Of a DNA stretch of 64,000 bases, positions 1 to 8,257 are shown piece after piece (position 1 is the stretch's first letter; every line of letters begins with the position of its first letter). This stretch comes from Enterocloster lavalensis (lineage in GTDB: Bacteria > Bacillota > Clostridia > Lachnospirales > Lachnospiraceae), in assembly GCF_902364025.1 (NCBI RefSeq), contig NZ_CABJCG010000010.1, forward strand, positions 75,083 to 139,082, given 5' to 3'. The notes beneath the pieces are model-generated. The model was given only the letters and a program-made list of their open reading frames with translations. It was not told the DNA's origin and did no database searches. Both the position numbers and the translations under genes were made by a program.

Positions 1-98
1 ATCTACTTTAGAAATCGAATTGGCTATACGTTTATATTTTCTACTATTTTAGAAAAATATGCAAGAAGAATTAATTCGTGTCAGAGATTAAAAGTATT

Positions 99-839
99 TT
101 ATCGTTGTTCTTTTAAGGCTTTTAAAAGGCGGCATATCTCATCTACATCATTTTCCGAGAGCTCAGAAAAACGATCTAACTGAACTTTTACCATTTCCAA
201 AACTTCGCTGTGTAAACTTTTAGACTTGCTTTTTAAAAAATAAGAGGTAATGGTACTGGTAACAGAACCAATCAAACCAATCCCCATCAGCATTAGAATC
301 ATAGCAATCACTCTGCCATAAAGCGTATGGGGGGATATATCTCCATATCCAACGGTAGTTGCAGTGACAAAGGCCCACCAGATTCCGTCAGAATAGCTCA
401 TGTTTTCTGCGAAGTGGATTAAAAAGCCACCTAATAATATGAGCAGTGCCGTGATAAAAACTATATATTTGAAACCATTGGTATTAAAAAAGCCTTTTGC
501 CTTTTTCAGAGGGCGATAGAGAAAGGCAAATAGACGAGGAAGCTTAAAAAATTTCAACAATTTCGTATGAAAGATTTTAAATGTTCGGAAGGCAGTATGC
601 AGAGGGATGATTGCAATCAGATCGCATATGTTATCTCGGATAAATTTGCGGCGATTATCTGCAATGAACAGGCGAATCAGATAATCGAAAGAGAACAGTG
701 CCAGTATAAACTGATCCAGACATAATTGCCACGTATTTAATCCATCTGATAGATCTATAATTACAAGAATTACAGCGGCAAAAGCCAGTGAGCTGATTAC
801 AATATCATAAATAAAATGTTGCGGCTTTGTGAGCTTCAT
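99..839 (-). CDS. Voltage-gated-type potassium channel
   Basis: Six-transmembrane ion channel of the voltage-gated K+ channel family, acting in the cytoplasmic membrane. The N-terminal half has four or more hydrophobic segments. The pore region carries the selectivity filter TTVGYGD near residue 165, preceded by a pore helix (GIWWAFVTA) and followed by a last hydrophobic helix. The S4-like segment (KKFIRDN to RLFAFLYRP) is rich in Lys/Arg. The C-terminal tail is short, with no RCK/TrkA domain. ATG at 839 is chosen over the one at 845 because GGAGG sits 7 nt upstream of it. The gene is monocistronic and divergent from the Nudix gene. Family assignment is firm; gating behaviour is unknown. Confidence 0.88.
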   Translation of the reverse strand: MKLTKPQHFIYDIVISSLAFAAVILVIIDLSDGLNTWQLCLDQFILALFSFDYLIRLFIADNRRKFIRDNICDLIAIIPLHTAFRTFKIFHTKLLKFFKLPRLFAFLYRPLKKAKGFFNTNGFKYIVFITALLILLGGFLIHFAENMSYSDGIWWAFVTATTVGYGDISPHTLYGRVIAMILMLMGIGLIGSVTSTITSYFLKSKSKSLHSEVLEMVKVQLDRFSELSENDVDEICRLLKALKEQR

Positions 840-984
840 AGGCATACCTCCGATTTGAATCTCTTTAGGTTTAGTATATCTTTAGTCAGGAGGCTAGTAT
901 ATAAAGTAATAATTAAAAATAAAGGAATTAAAACTTAATTTTTTACAGATGCTTTAAGAGAGCGTGCATAACCCCTCCGACCTA

Positions 985-993
985 TGCTATAAT
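985..993 (+). promoter_or_regulatory. Extended -10 promoter for the Nudix gene
   Basis: TGCTATAAT is a perfect extended -10 element (TG-N-TATAAT), about 90 nt before the Nudix start. No good -35 is visible, as is usual for extended -10 promoters. The rest of the 840-1084 gap shows an AT-rich upstream half and a C-rich leader with no other recognised feature. Confidence 0.5.
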
Positions 994-1084
994 CAACCCA
1001 ACCGTACCACTGCCCGTTCCCCATCTCCCTCCCCCCGAATACAATAACACCATAAAATAAACCCAACCAGAAAGGCCCACTCAT

Positions 1085-1639
1085 ATGACCAAACCCCTCT
1101 CATGGAAAACACTATCCGAAACAACAATTCTTAAAGACCCCTGGATCGACCTCCGCGCCAGTACCTGCCTGCTTCCGTCCGGCATGACCATAACTCCGTT
1201 TTATGTGAACCATTTACCGGATTTCGCAGTGGTCGTGGCAGTGACGCCGGCTCCGGCGCCAAAGGTTATTTTGGTGCGCCAATACCGGCATGGGGCGGGG
1301 AAGGTGCTTCTGGAGCTGCCGGCCGGCTGTATTGAGCCGGGCGAGGACCCGGAGGCGGGGGCGGCCAGGGAGCTGTTGGAGGAAACAGGATATCAGGCCG
1401 GCCGGCTGGAGTTCCTGTTCAGGATTGCGCCCAATGCCACCAACTGTACCAGCTATGCCCAGTGTTACTTGGCGCGGGATGTAAGGCTGGTGAGCGAACA
1501 ACACTTGGACGAAACGGAATCGCTGGAGGTGGTTGAAATGGAATGCGACGACGTGAAACGCTTTCTGAGGGAAGGCGGATTTGAGCAAGCTGTGCATGTG
1601 GCGGCGTTGTACCGTGCAATGGAGTTAGGGGCGCTGTGA
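1085..1639 (+). CDS. Nudix hydrolase, ADP-ribose pyrophosphatase type
   Basis: A 184-residue Nudix hydrolase. The complete Nudix box lies at residues 81-103 (G-x5-E-x7-REL-x-EE-x-GY), with the Mg2+-binding REL.EE core intact. The preceding strand ILVRQYRHG followed by ELPAG is characteristic of the NudF-like ADP-sugar pyrophosphatase branch, which hydrolyses ADP-ribose to AMP and ribose-5-phosphate in the cytosol. Length matches that branch. The ribosome binding site (AGAAAGG) is weak but present. Exact substrate is inferred from family only. It is followed by a non-coding inverted-repeat element. Confidence 0.9.
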   Translation: MTKPLSWKTLSETTILKDPWIDLRASTCLLPSGMTITPFYVNHLPDFAVVVAVTPAPAPKVILVRQYRHGAGKVLLELPAGCIEPGEDPEAGAARELLEETGYQAGRLEFLFRIAPNATNCTSYAQCYLARDVRLVSEQHLDETESLEVVEMECDDVKRFLREGGFEQAVHVAALYRAMELGAL

Positions 1640-1651
1640 GGGCGTGAGGGG

Positions 1652-1784
1652 CTGCTCGTGCATACAGCACCCGCGATCCACACCAGACTGCGCCTGCGAA
1701 TCTAGCCGTAGGCCCGGCCCCACTACGCCGTTGATTCGTTGGCACACTTCTGCTGCGGATATCAGGCACTCTATGCACGAGCAG
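1652..1784. repeat. Long imperfect inverted repeat with 13-bp perfect ends
   Basis: The 13-mer CTGCTCGTGCATA at 1652-1664 returns as its exact reverse complement at 1772-1784. Between the ends further short helices pair in order (ATCC/GGAT, CGAATC/GATTCG, CGTA/TACG), so the whole can fold into one long imperfect hairpin around a GC-rich loop near 1711-1723. Its inner sequence TGCGAATCTAGCCGTAGG resembles the repeats at 9437-9456 and 9500-9519. It could be a MITE-like insertion or a structured intergenic repeat. It fills most of the 1640-1906 gap. Confidence 0.6.
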
Positions 1785-1906
1785 TGCTCCACGTATTCCA
1801 ACATCCCCCTTCCGCCTCCCACCACAAAAGCCGGAGCAGTCTCCGAACCTGCTCCGGCCAATTCAAGCCTTTATTTTCTCATTGGGTTTCAAATCTCCAA
1901 CACATC

Positions 1907-2509
1907 TTACCCATTATAAATCCCCGCAATCACCCCCACCACCTTCTCCACCCCCAACTTACTCAAATTAAACAACATCTGGTGGGATTCAATGCTTCCC
2001 CATTCCTGCTTGGTATAATTTTCATAATACTTCCGCCTCTGGCTGTCCGTGTGCCGGACGGCGCTGGCGGCTTCCTTGCGCGGGATCTGGTAGCGGTCCA
2101 TGATGCGGCTTATGCGGTCCTCCATGGAGGCGCAGAGGAAGACGTCGATGAGATCCGGGTAGTTCCTCAGTATGTAGTCTCCGCAGCGGCCTACGATGAT
2201 ACAGGGGCCTTCCTTGGCCAGGGTTTCGATGATGGCGGTCTGGGTCAGGTAGGTGCTGTCGTTTAAAGGGAGACCGTAACCGGTTACATCGTTGGGAGTT
2301 TTGGGAATCCGGTAGGTGGACAGGAAGGAGTGAAGCGCAGCTTCGTCCACTTCCTCCACCGTGATGGGGGAGAGGCCCATTTTTTCTGCGGCCATCTCAA
2401 CCAGGCTCCGGTCATAAAGGGGGATCTGCAGAAGTTTCGACAACCGTTCTCCGACTTCGTGTCCGCCGCTGCCGAACTGGCGGGCGATGGTGATAATTTT
2501 ATGACTCAT
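1907..2509 (-). CDS. Cytidylate kinase-like family protein
   Basis: A 200-residue P-loop kinase of the cytidylate-kinase-like family (AAA_26 type). The N-terminus ITIARQFGSGGHEVG carries the nucleotide-binding loop, followed by the LYDRSLVEMAAEKMG segment typical of this family. An IIVGRCGDYIL strand and an Arg-rich lid (DRISRIMDRYQIPRKEA) follow. ATG at 2509 is chosen because AAAGGAG lies about 9 nt upstream; a longer TTG-start reading would place that site inside the gene. These proteins are distinct from canonical Cmk and their physiological substrate is generally not established. Confidence 0.82.
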   Translation of the reverse strand: MSHKIITIARQFGSGGHEVGERLSKLLQIPLYDRSLVEMAAEKMGLSPITVEEVDEAALHSFLSTYRIPKTPNDVTGYGLPLNDSTYLTQTAIIETLAKEGPCIIVGRCGDYILRNYPDLIDVFLCASMEDRISRIMDRYQIPRKEAASAVRHTDSQRRKYYENYTKQEWGSIESHQMLFNLSKLGVEKVVGVIAGIYNG

Positions 2510-2733
2510 AAGCGCGCTCCTTTCTGACAAGTGTGGGTATACAGTAAAATGCTATGTTGCCGTTTGCAGTGGTATCCCGCGGAGCATACTGCTGCTAACC
2601 GTGCAAACAATAATAAGTATACGTCTATTATAATGCAAAACAGAAAGAAAAGATAGCAAAATGTCAGAAAATACACGCGGCCGGTTCGAATCAAATCCCT
2701 CCAATCCCCATGTCGTCAACCGCCTCCCTCACC

Positions 2734-3270
2734 TCAATGCTCGTTCCTCGGTCCCGGCAGTTCCTGCGTAGCTGCCGCCTCTAACCCAGGGCCAGCCTTC
2801 TCAATTCCCACCTCCACCGTATCTGCTCCGCCCTCAGCCTTCGCCGGGGCTTTTGCCTCAATCCCGTCCGTCGCAACCCTCTCTTTAGACTTCTGATCCA
2901 ACCCCTTCTGTGCGCGCAGCATATCCCAAATCGTATCGTGCATCCAGCTGACCGTGTCGCTGAGTATTTTGTTCTCCGCGTCCAGATCCATAATAACGTT
3001 GCACAGCTCCGCGATGGTCTCACGGCTGTTGAAGCGCTTGTGGGGCTCGGTGATGCGGGCCATGATCGAGGGATTCCGTTTTAACATTTCCATGGAGAGA
3101 TAATTGTCACGTTCCTCACACGTCATATTCATGAATTCCGTATAGTACATCTTTAGCATGCACATAGCTGTGCGGCCGTCGCCGCATTTGGGACAGACCG
3201 GATGCCGGGATGTCTGGTAGTAAGCGTAATGGCCGCAATCCGGGCAATAAAATACCGCTAGTTCGCGCAT
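2734..3270 (-). CDS. Zinc-ribbon protein of unknown function
   Basis: A 178-residue protein starting at the ATG at 3270, preceded by GGGAGG at proper spacing. The N-terminus holds a four-cysteine zinc ribbon: Cys9-x2-Cys12 and Cys26-x2-Cys29. A helical, charged middle follows, then a low-complexity Ala/Glu/Lys/Gly tail from about residue 130. No catalytic motif is seen. It could be a DNA- or RNA-binding or adaptor protein. It is transcribed on the minus strand from its own promoter. Confidence 0.6.
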   Translation of the reverse strand: MRELAVFYCPDCGHYAYYQTSRHPVCPKCGDGRTAMCMLKMYYTEFMNMTCEERDNYLSMEMLKRNPSIMARITEPHKRFNSRETIAELCNVIMDLDAENKILSDTVSWMHDTIWDMLRAQKGLDQKSKERVATDGIEAKAPAKAEGGADTVEVGIEKAGPGLEAAATQELPGPRNEH

Positions 3271-3403
3271 AAATGAATCCTCCCTTTCTATTTCCGGATC
3301 CCAGTGCGGATTTGAAACCGGTCGTACCTCGGCACAAAACGTTTTCAAACCGGCACTGGGCTTACATATGTAATGCCGATTGCCGGAGGCATAGCCCCCC
3401 TAC

Positions 3404-3431
3404 ATACTATTTATAACGCTGAAATCGTCAA
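3404..3431 (-). promoter_or_regulatory. Promoter of the zinc-ribbon gene
   Basis: On the minus strand TTGACG (plus-strand 3426-3431) and TAGTAT (3404-3409) are separated by 16 bp, about 135 nt upstream of the zinc-ribbon start. It lies just downstream of the terminator of the cell-wall-binding gene. The remainder of the 3271-3641 gap holds only this promoter, the terminator and unassigned leader sequence. Confidence 0.5.
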
Positions 3432-3480
3432 AATATACCTCACGAATAGAAAAAATACAATTTTTTGGCAAAATATACAA

Positions 3481-3516
3481 AAATGCGGCAAGACTTTTAG
3501 CAAGTCTGCCGCATTT
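3481..3516 (-). terminator. Intrinsic terminator of the cell-wall-binding gene
   Basis: An approximately 15-bp hairpin (AAATGCGGCA-AGACTT pairing with AAGTCTGCCGCATTT, one bulge, loop TTAG). On the minus strand it is followed by a T-rich tract. It lies about 125 nt beyond the stop of the repeat protein. Confidence 0.75.
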
Positions 3517-3641
3517 TCGTCTCCCTTTTTATCGGATGTCGTCTTAACATGTTTGAACGGATGTGTGTATCAGGAGGGAGATGGTTGGTTTTTCATGGCT
3601 GCCATCGCGGCAGCCATGGATCGGTGCAGGGCGCTGGCGCC

Positions 3642-4988
3642 TTACTGCTGGATCATGCCCTCGGTGTTTACAACCCAGATCTTATCGTTCTCGTCCTTGT
3701 AATCCTTGAAACCGTTGCCCAACTCAGGCTTGGTGCTGGATTTGGAGGAGGAGCTGGCTTTCTGAACAACGCCGTTGGCATTTACCAGGTACTGGTTGCC
3801 GTTCAGCTCTACCGGAACGTAGCGCAGGTCCTTGTCGGCTTCTTGGCGCAGGCCGTAGATATACAGAACGTTATCCTTGATCCCGTGGTAACCCTGGCCC
3901 TTTCTGGAGCCGTCGGTGTGGAAGTACCAGTTCTGGTTCTCATCGCTCTTCTCGTCGTAGATGACCTGCTTGCCGGTGCGCATTACGCCGTCCTCGCCGA
4001 AGTAGAAGTTGGCTACCTCGCCTTCGCCGATGTTGACAACCTGCTTGCCGGTCTGCATTTCACCTTTGGTGTTGAACGCATATTTCTTGGAATCGATGGA
4101 GAACAGCTCCAGGCCGCTCTCTGCGTAGTAGGGCTTGCCGTTCTTGAAATAGAAGCGGTAGGTCTCCCCCTCCTCGCTGATTCCCTCAACGCCCTCGATG
4201 TTTCTCCAGTCGGAGGCGCGTTTTCCGTCCTCGTCGTAATACTGGTAGCCTGCCACGCTGTTGTTCGCGGGAGCTGCCTCGGAGGCGCTGGCAGTTTCCG
4301 TTACCGGAAGCTTGTACCAGCCGGTCTGCATACGGCCGTCCTCAAAGGTGTAGTATGCGCCGTCAATCTTTTTATCGACCTGGTTTTCCACGCGCTTGCC
4401 GCTGCGGTCATAGTAGAACCAGGACTCAGTGTAATCGGAATCTTCGTTTTCATCCTCAAGCTGGATCCAGCCGGTTTTCATCTTGCCGTCGCCTTCTTCG
4501 CCCAGGTAATAGTTGAAGCCGTCAAGGCTGAGTTCGCCGGTCATCATGTGGCCGTCCTCATTGAAGTAGTAGGTGCTTCCCTCGATGGTCATCCAGCGGG
4601 ATGTGGTCATTTTTCCGTTTTTTCCGTAATAGTACCAGTAATATTCCGGCTCGCTCTCATCGTTGCCGTAATCTTCGTTTTCCACGGAGATCCAGCTCTC
4701 GGTGACGCGCTTTCCGTCTTCTCCTACGTAATACTCATCTACCTGCGCATTGATTGCCTGCATTCCCTCGGAATCCAGATAGAACCAGTCGTCGCCTCTC
4801 TTTTTCCAGGTGTCCGTCAGCAGATCGCCGTCGGAATCGTAGAACACCCAACCCCCATTTTCCTGAGTCCAGCCTGTGCTTGCAGCGTATACGCTGGATA
4901 CGGGAGCGTTGGATAAGAAGTTCGGGGCAAATGCCGCCATGAACGCGGTAGTGGATAATACAGCCAGTACTTTTGTGTGTTTTTTCAT
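3642..4988 (-). CDS. Secreted aromatic-repeat cell-wall/glucan-binding protein
   Basis: A 448-residue exported protein. The start at 4988 follows AAGGAGAGAC and gives a signal peptide: MKKHTK, a hydrophobic core, then cleavage near VYAA-ST. The rest is about a dozen degenerate 18-22 residue repeats of the choline/glucan-binding type (for example WVFYDSDGDLLTDTW, YYFNEDGHMMTG, NFYFGEDGVMRTGKQ), rich in Tyr, Trp and Gly and acidic overall. No enzymatic domain is found, so it probably decorates the wall or binds teichoic acid or glucan. A Ser/Lys stretch precedes the last repeat. Monocistronic, with a strong terminator. Confidence 0.85.
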   Translation of the reverse strand: MKKHTKVLAVLSTTAFMAAFAPNFLSNAPVSSVYAASTGWTQENGGWVFYDSDGDLLTDTWKKRGDDWFYLDSEGMQAINAQVDEYYVGEDGKRVTESWISVENEDYGNDESEPEYYWYYYGKNGKMTTSRWMTIEGSTYYFNEDGHMMTGELSLDGFNYYLGEEGDGKMKTGWIQLEDENEDSDYTESWFYYDRSGKRVENQVDKKIDGAYYTFEDGRMQTGWYKLPVTETASASEAAPANNSVAGYQYYDEDGKRASDWRNIEGVEGISEEGETYRFYFKNGKPYYAESGLELFSIDSKKYAFNTKGEMQTGKQVVNIGEGEVANFYFGEDGVMRTGKQVIYDEKSDENQNWYFHTDGSRKGQGYHGIKDNVLYIYGLRQEADKDLRYVPVELNGNQYLVNANGVVQKASSSSKSSTKPELGNGFKDYKDENDKIWVVNTEGMIQQ

Positions 4989-5224
4989 AATATTGATGTC
5001 TCTCCTTTTTGATATACTGTTTTGGATTCGTATGTGGCCGAAAATCCGTCGTTGCATTACGATCATGATTATAGCGGACGCGGGGGCATTTGAATAGTGA
5101 GGGTTATTGGAAGTTCTGGAAGCGGCTGGGGAGGGGAGAAAATGGACGGGGCGCGCGGGAGCATGCGCCATTGGGCAGGGGTCTCCCGTCGGAGTGAAAA
5201 ACAGTAGGATTTTGCGGGAAGTTA

Positions 5225-5233
5225 TGCTATACT
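5225..5233 (+). promoter_or_regulatory. Extended -10 promoter of the polysaccharide cluster
   Basis: TGCTATACT is an extended -10 hexamer about 45 nt upstream of the ThDP-enzyme start and is the likely entry point for the cluster. The 4989-5224 gap otherwise holds only the upstream region of the divergent cell-wall-binding gene. Confidence 0.45.
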
Positions 5234-5277
5234 CACGTTATACAAAATTGACCGCAGAATCAGAGGAGAAGATGTTT

Positions 5278-7281
5278 ATGAAAAAAAGATTGTCCGACTA
5301 TATTGCCGATCGGTTGGTGGAGGCGGGAATTTGCCAGGTGTTCACGGTGACCGGCGGGGGAGCCATGCATTTAAATGACGCCCTGGGACATAAGGAAGGG
5401 CTTCATTGCCTGTACAATCATCATGAGCAGGCCAGCGCCATGGCGGCGGAGGCTTACGCACGGATTCACAACCGGATCGCGGCGCTCTGCGTGACCACCG
5501 GCCCGGGCGGAACCAACGCGATCACCGGGGTTGTGGGCGGCTGGCTGGATTCCATTCCCATGCTGGTGCTCTCCGGTCAGGTGCGCTACGATACCACGGC
5601 CCGCTGGTCCGGCGTGGGAATCCGCGCCATGGGCGACCAGGAGTTCGACATCTGTAAGTCCATCGACTGCATGACCAAATACAGCGAAATGGTGATCGAT
5701 CCGGAGCGCATCCGGTTCTGCCTGGAGAAGGCATTGTATCTGTCCCAGTCCGGCCGCCCCGGCCCCTGTTGGCTGGATATCCCCTTAAATGTACAGTCCG
5801 CTCAGATCGAGACGGAGGCGCTGGTGGGATTCGACCCCGCGGCCTACGAGGCGGGCGGGACCGGCTGGGGCACGAAAGAGGCCCAGGATTCCTACGGCAT
5901 TCCCGGGGATTTTGCCGGAAAAGGCGAAAAACGCCAGGTTCTGCCCCCGCCGGTGTCGCGGGAGACGGCGATGGCCGTGCTCGAAAAGATCCGCGCTGCG
6001 CAGCGCCCGGTGATTAACGCCGGAAATGGAATCCGTATCGGCAAAGCTTTCGACGTGTTTGAACGGGTGGTGAACAAGCTGGGCGTTCCGGTGATTACCG
6101 GCTGGGACAGCGAGGATCTGATGTGCGACGACGATCCGCTGTACGTGGGCCGCGCGGGCAACATGGGCGACCGCCCCGGGAATTTTGCCATTCAGAACAG
6201 CGATCTGGTGCTGAGCATCGGCAGCCGCCTGAGCATCCGCCAGGTTGGCTACAACTACGGCACCTGGGCCAGAGCGGCCTACGTGATTGTCAACGACATC
6301 GATGAGGAAGAGTTAAAGAAGCCTTCGGTGCACAGCGATATGCGGATTCACGGGGACGCCAGGGACCTTTTAGAGCAGATGGACAAGGTGCTGGACGAGC
6401 TTCTGACCGCGGAGGGGGGATGCGCCGGGGGAGAAGCCGGCGGGAAACCGTTCTTTGACGGCGGCCAGGGGCTTGCCGGCATGAGCTGGATCGAGACCTG
6501 CCGGATGTGGAAGGAGAAATACCCGGTGGTGCTGCCCAAGCATTTTGCGCATGGTGATGAGGAACCGGCCAATGTATACGCCATGATCAAGGAGATCAGC
6601 AGCCGCCTTGAGGAGGGCCAGATCACGGTGGTTGGAAACGGCTCCGCCTGCGTGGTGGGCGGTCACGCCTGGGTGATTAAGAAGGGCCAGCGGTTTATTA
6701 CCAATTCCGCCATTGCGGCCATGGGCTACGACCTGCCGGCGGCCATCGGCGTGTGGGCGGCCTCCAGGGACCAGCAGTGCTACCACCAGGGCGACCGGGT
6801 GACCGGGAAGGACCTGATCCTGCTCACCGGGGACGGCAGTATCCAGATGAATCTGCAGGAACTGCAGACCATTATTCACCATGAGATGAATATTAAGATA
6901 TTTTTGATCAATAACGGCGGCTATCATTCCATCCGCCAGACCCAGAAGAATTTCTTCGGGGAGCCCCTGGTGGGCATCGGAGTGGACAGCGGGGATCTGA
7001 GCTTCCCGTCCATGGAGAAGCTGGCCGCGGCCTACGGCTATCCCTATGTGGCCGTTTACCACAACAGCCAGCTGCCGGAGGCGGTGGAGCAGACATTGGC
7101 CATCGACGGACCGGTGATCTGCGAGGTGTTTGTCAGCCGGGACCAGAATTTCGAGCCCAAGTCCTCGGCCAAGCGCCTGCCGGACGGGACTATGGTGTCC
7201 CCGCCCCTGGAGGATCTGTCCCCCTTCCTGCCGGATGAGGAGATGGACGCCAATATGATGATTCTCAGGATCAAGGAATAG
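5278..7281 (+). CDS. ThDP-dependent acetolactate-synthase-like enzyme
   Basis: A 667-residue cytosolic thiamine-diphosphate enzyme of the acetohydroxyacid synthase/2-oxoacid decarboxylase superfamily. The N-terminal PYR domain contains the catalytic glutamate in HHEQASAMAAEAYAR. A central Rossmann-like domain follows. The C-terminal PP domain has the ThDP/Mg2+ signature GDGSIQMN ... FLINNGGY. It is about 100 residues longer than typical AHAS, with a Gly-rich insert near residues 375-400. ATG at 5278 suits the GGAG at about 9 nt; an ATG at 5272 is possible. As first gene before an NDP-sugar epimerase and a C-methyltransferase, it more likely modifies a sugar or makes a sugar branch than branched-chain amino acids. 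That role is inference. Confidence 0.85.
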   Translation: MKKRLSDYIADRLVEAGICQVFTVTGGGAMHLNDALGHKEGLHCLYNHHEQASAMAAEAYARIHNRIAALCVTTGPGGTNAITGVVGGWLDSIPMLVLSGQVRYDTTARWSGVGIRAMGDQEFDICKSIDCMTKYSEMVIDPERIRFCLEKALYLSQSGRPGPCWLDIPLNVQSAQIETEALVGFDPAAYEAGGTGWGTKEAQDSYGIPGDFAGKGEKRQVLPPPVSRETAMAVLEKIRAAQRPVINAGNGIRIGKAFDVFERVVNKLGVPVITGWDSEDLMCDDDPLYVGRAGNMGDRPGNFAIQNSDLVLSIGSRLSIRQVGYNYGTWARAAYVIVNDIDEEELKKPSVHSDMRIHGDARDLLEQMDKVLDELLTAEGGCAGGEAGGKPFFDGGQGLAGMSWIETCRMWKEKYPVVLPKHFAHGDEEPANVYAMIKEISSRLEEGQITVVGNGSACVVGGHAWVIKKGQRFITNSAIAAMGYDLPAAIGVWAASRDQQCYHQGDRVTGKDLILLTGDGSIQMNLQELQTIIHHEMNIKIFLINNGGYHSIRQTQKNFFGEPLVGIGVDSGDLSFPSMEKLAAAYGYPYVAVYHNSQLPEAVEQTLAIDGPVICEVFVSRDQNFEPKSSAKRLPDGTMVSPPLEDLSPFLPDEEMDANMMILRIKE

Positions 7282-7309
7282 GGTCCGGGACTGTGAAGGA
7301 GTATGTGAC

Positions 7310-8257
7310 ATGCGTATTGTTGTGACCGGAGCCACCAGTTTTATCGGCAGGGCCGTTGTGGAGGAACTGCTGGACAAACGCCATCGGGTGTTTGCGGCGG
7401 TGCGCCCGGATTCGGCCGGGCGAGGGGAGCTGGAAACAATGCAGCGGGAGACCGGCGGGCAGTTGACTGTACTGCCGGTGGACCTTAGCGCCTGCGGGAC
7501 GCTGGACCGCCACCCGGTCCTGGAGGGACGGGCGGACCTGTGGCTCCATCTGGGCTGGGAAGGCTCTGGGAGCGCCAACCGCACGAACCCGGAGATTCAG
7601 GCCCGGAATATTGGTTATGCCCTGGAGGCGTTGGGGGCAGCCGCGCGTCTGGGCTGCACCCGCTTTCTGTTCAGCGGTTCCCAGGCGGAGTACGGGATTA
7701 CGGACGGTCTTATGCGCGAGGATTCCCCCTGCCATCCGGTGTCAGAGTACGGCAAGGACAAGTTGGAGGTGTGCCGCCGGGCCGGGGAGAAGGCCGGGGA
7801 GCTGGGAATCACCTATCTGCACACACGGATTTTCAGCGTTTACGGTCCGGGAGACCATCCCTGGTCCCTGGTGTCCAGCTGCGTGGACACCTTTTTAAAG
7901 GGCGGACATATGGAGTTTGGAGCCTGCACCCAGCTGTGGAACTATCTCTATATTAAAGATGCAGTCCGGGCCATTACCGGTCTGCTGCTTGCAAAATCCC
8001 CTTCCGGCGTGTATAATGTGGCGGGTAACGATACCAGGCCGCTGCGGGAGTTTATCGGGGAAATCCACCGCCTTTGCGGAGGCCGCGGCACCTTTGAGTA
8101 CGGAAAACGCCCGCCCAACGCGGAGGGCGTGGTGTCCCTGAACCCGGATACGGGGAAATTATACCGGGCTGCGAATTTTCAGCCCAGGATCTCCTTTGAG
8201 GAGGGAATCCGGGAAATGATTGCCAACCATGAGTTTTATAAGGAGAATAGCAAATGA
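7310..8257 (+). CDS. NAD(P)-dependent NDP-sugar epimerase/dehydratase family (extended SDR)
   Basis: A 315-residue extended short-chain dehydrogenase/reductase. The dinucleotide-binding loop is TGATSFIG near residues 6-13, and the active-site YxxxK appears as YGKDK, preceded by a Ser-containing strand (FSGSQAEYG). The substrate half follows (RIFSVYGPGD, VYNVAGND). It likely epimerises, reduces or dehydrates a nucleotide-activated sugar. It lies 28 nt after the ThDP gene and overlaps the methyltransferase start by 4 nt, so the three genes are translationally linked. Confidence 0.88.
   Translation: MRIVVTGATSFIGRAVVEELLDKRHRVFAAVRPDSAGRGELETMQRETGGQLTVLPVDLSACGTLDRHPVLEGRADLWLHLGWEGSGSANRTNPEIQARNIGYALEALGAAARLGCTRFLFSGSQAEYGITDGLMREDSPCHPVSEYGKDKLEVCRRAGEKAGELGITYLHTRIFSVYGPGDHPWSLVSSCVDTFLKGGHMEFGACTQLWNYLYIKDAVRAITGLLLAKSPSGVYNVAGNDTRPLREFIGEIHRLCGGRGTFEYGKRPPNAEGVVSLNPDTGKLYRAANFQPRISFEEGIREMIANHEFYKENSK

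Noticed and set aside
1739..2266. A 175-codon plus-strand frame over the inverted repeat and kinase gene
   Set aside because: Antisense to the cytidylate-kinase-like gene for most of its length and no RBS.
3549..4916. A 455-codon plus-strand frame opposite the cell-wall-binding gene
   Set aside because: Hydrophobic Val/Ala/Leu-rich shadow of the Tyr/Asp/Gly repeats on the other strand; no RBS and no family.
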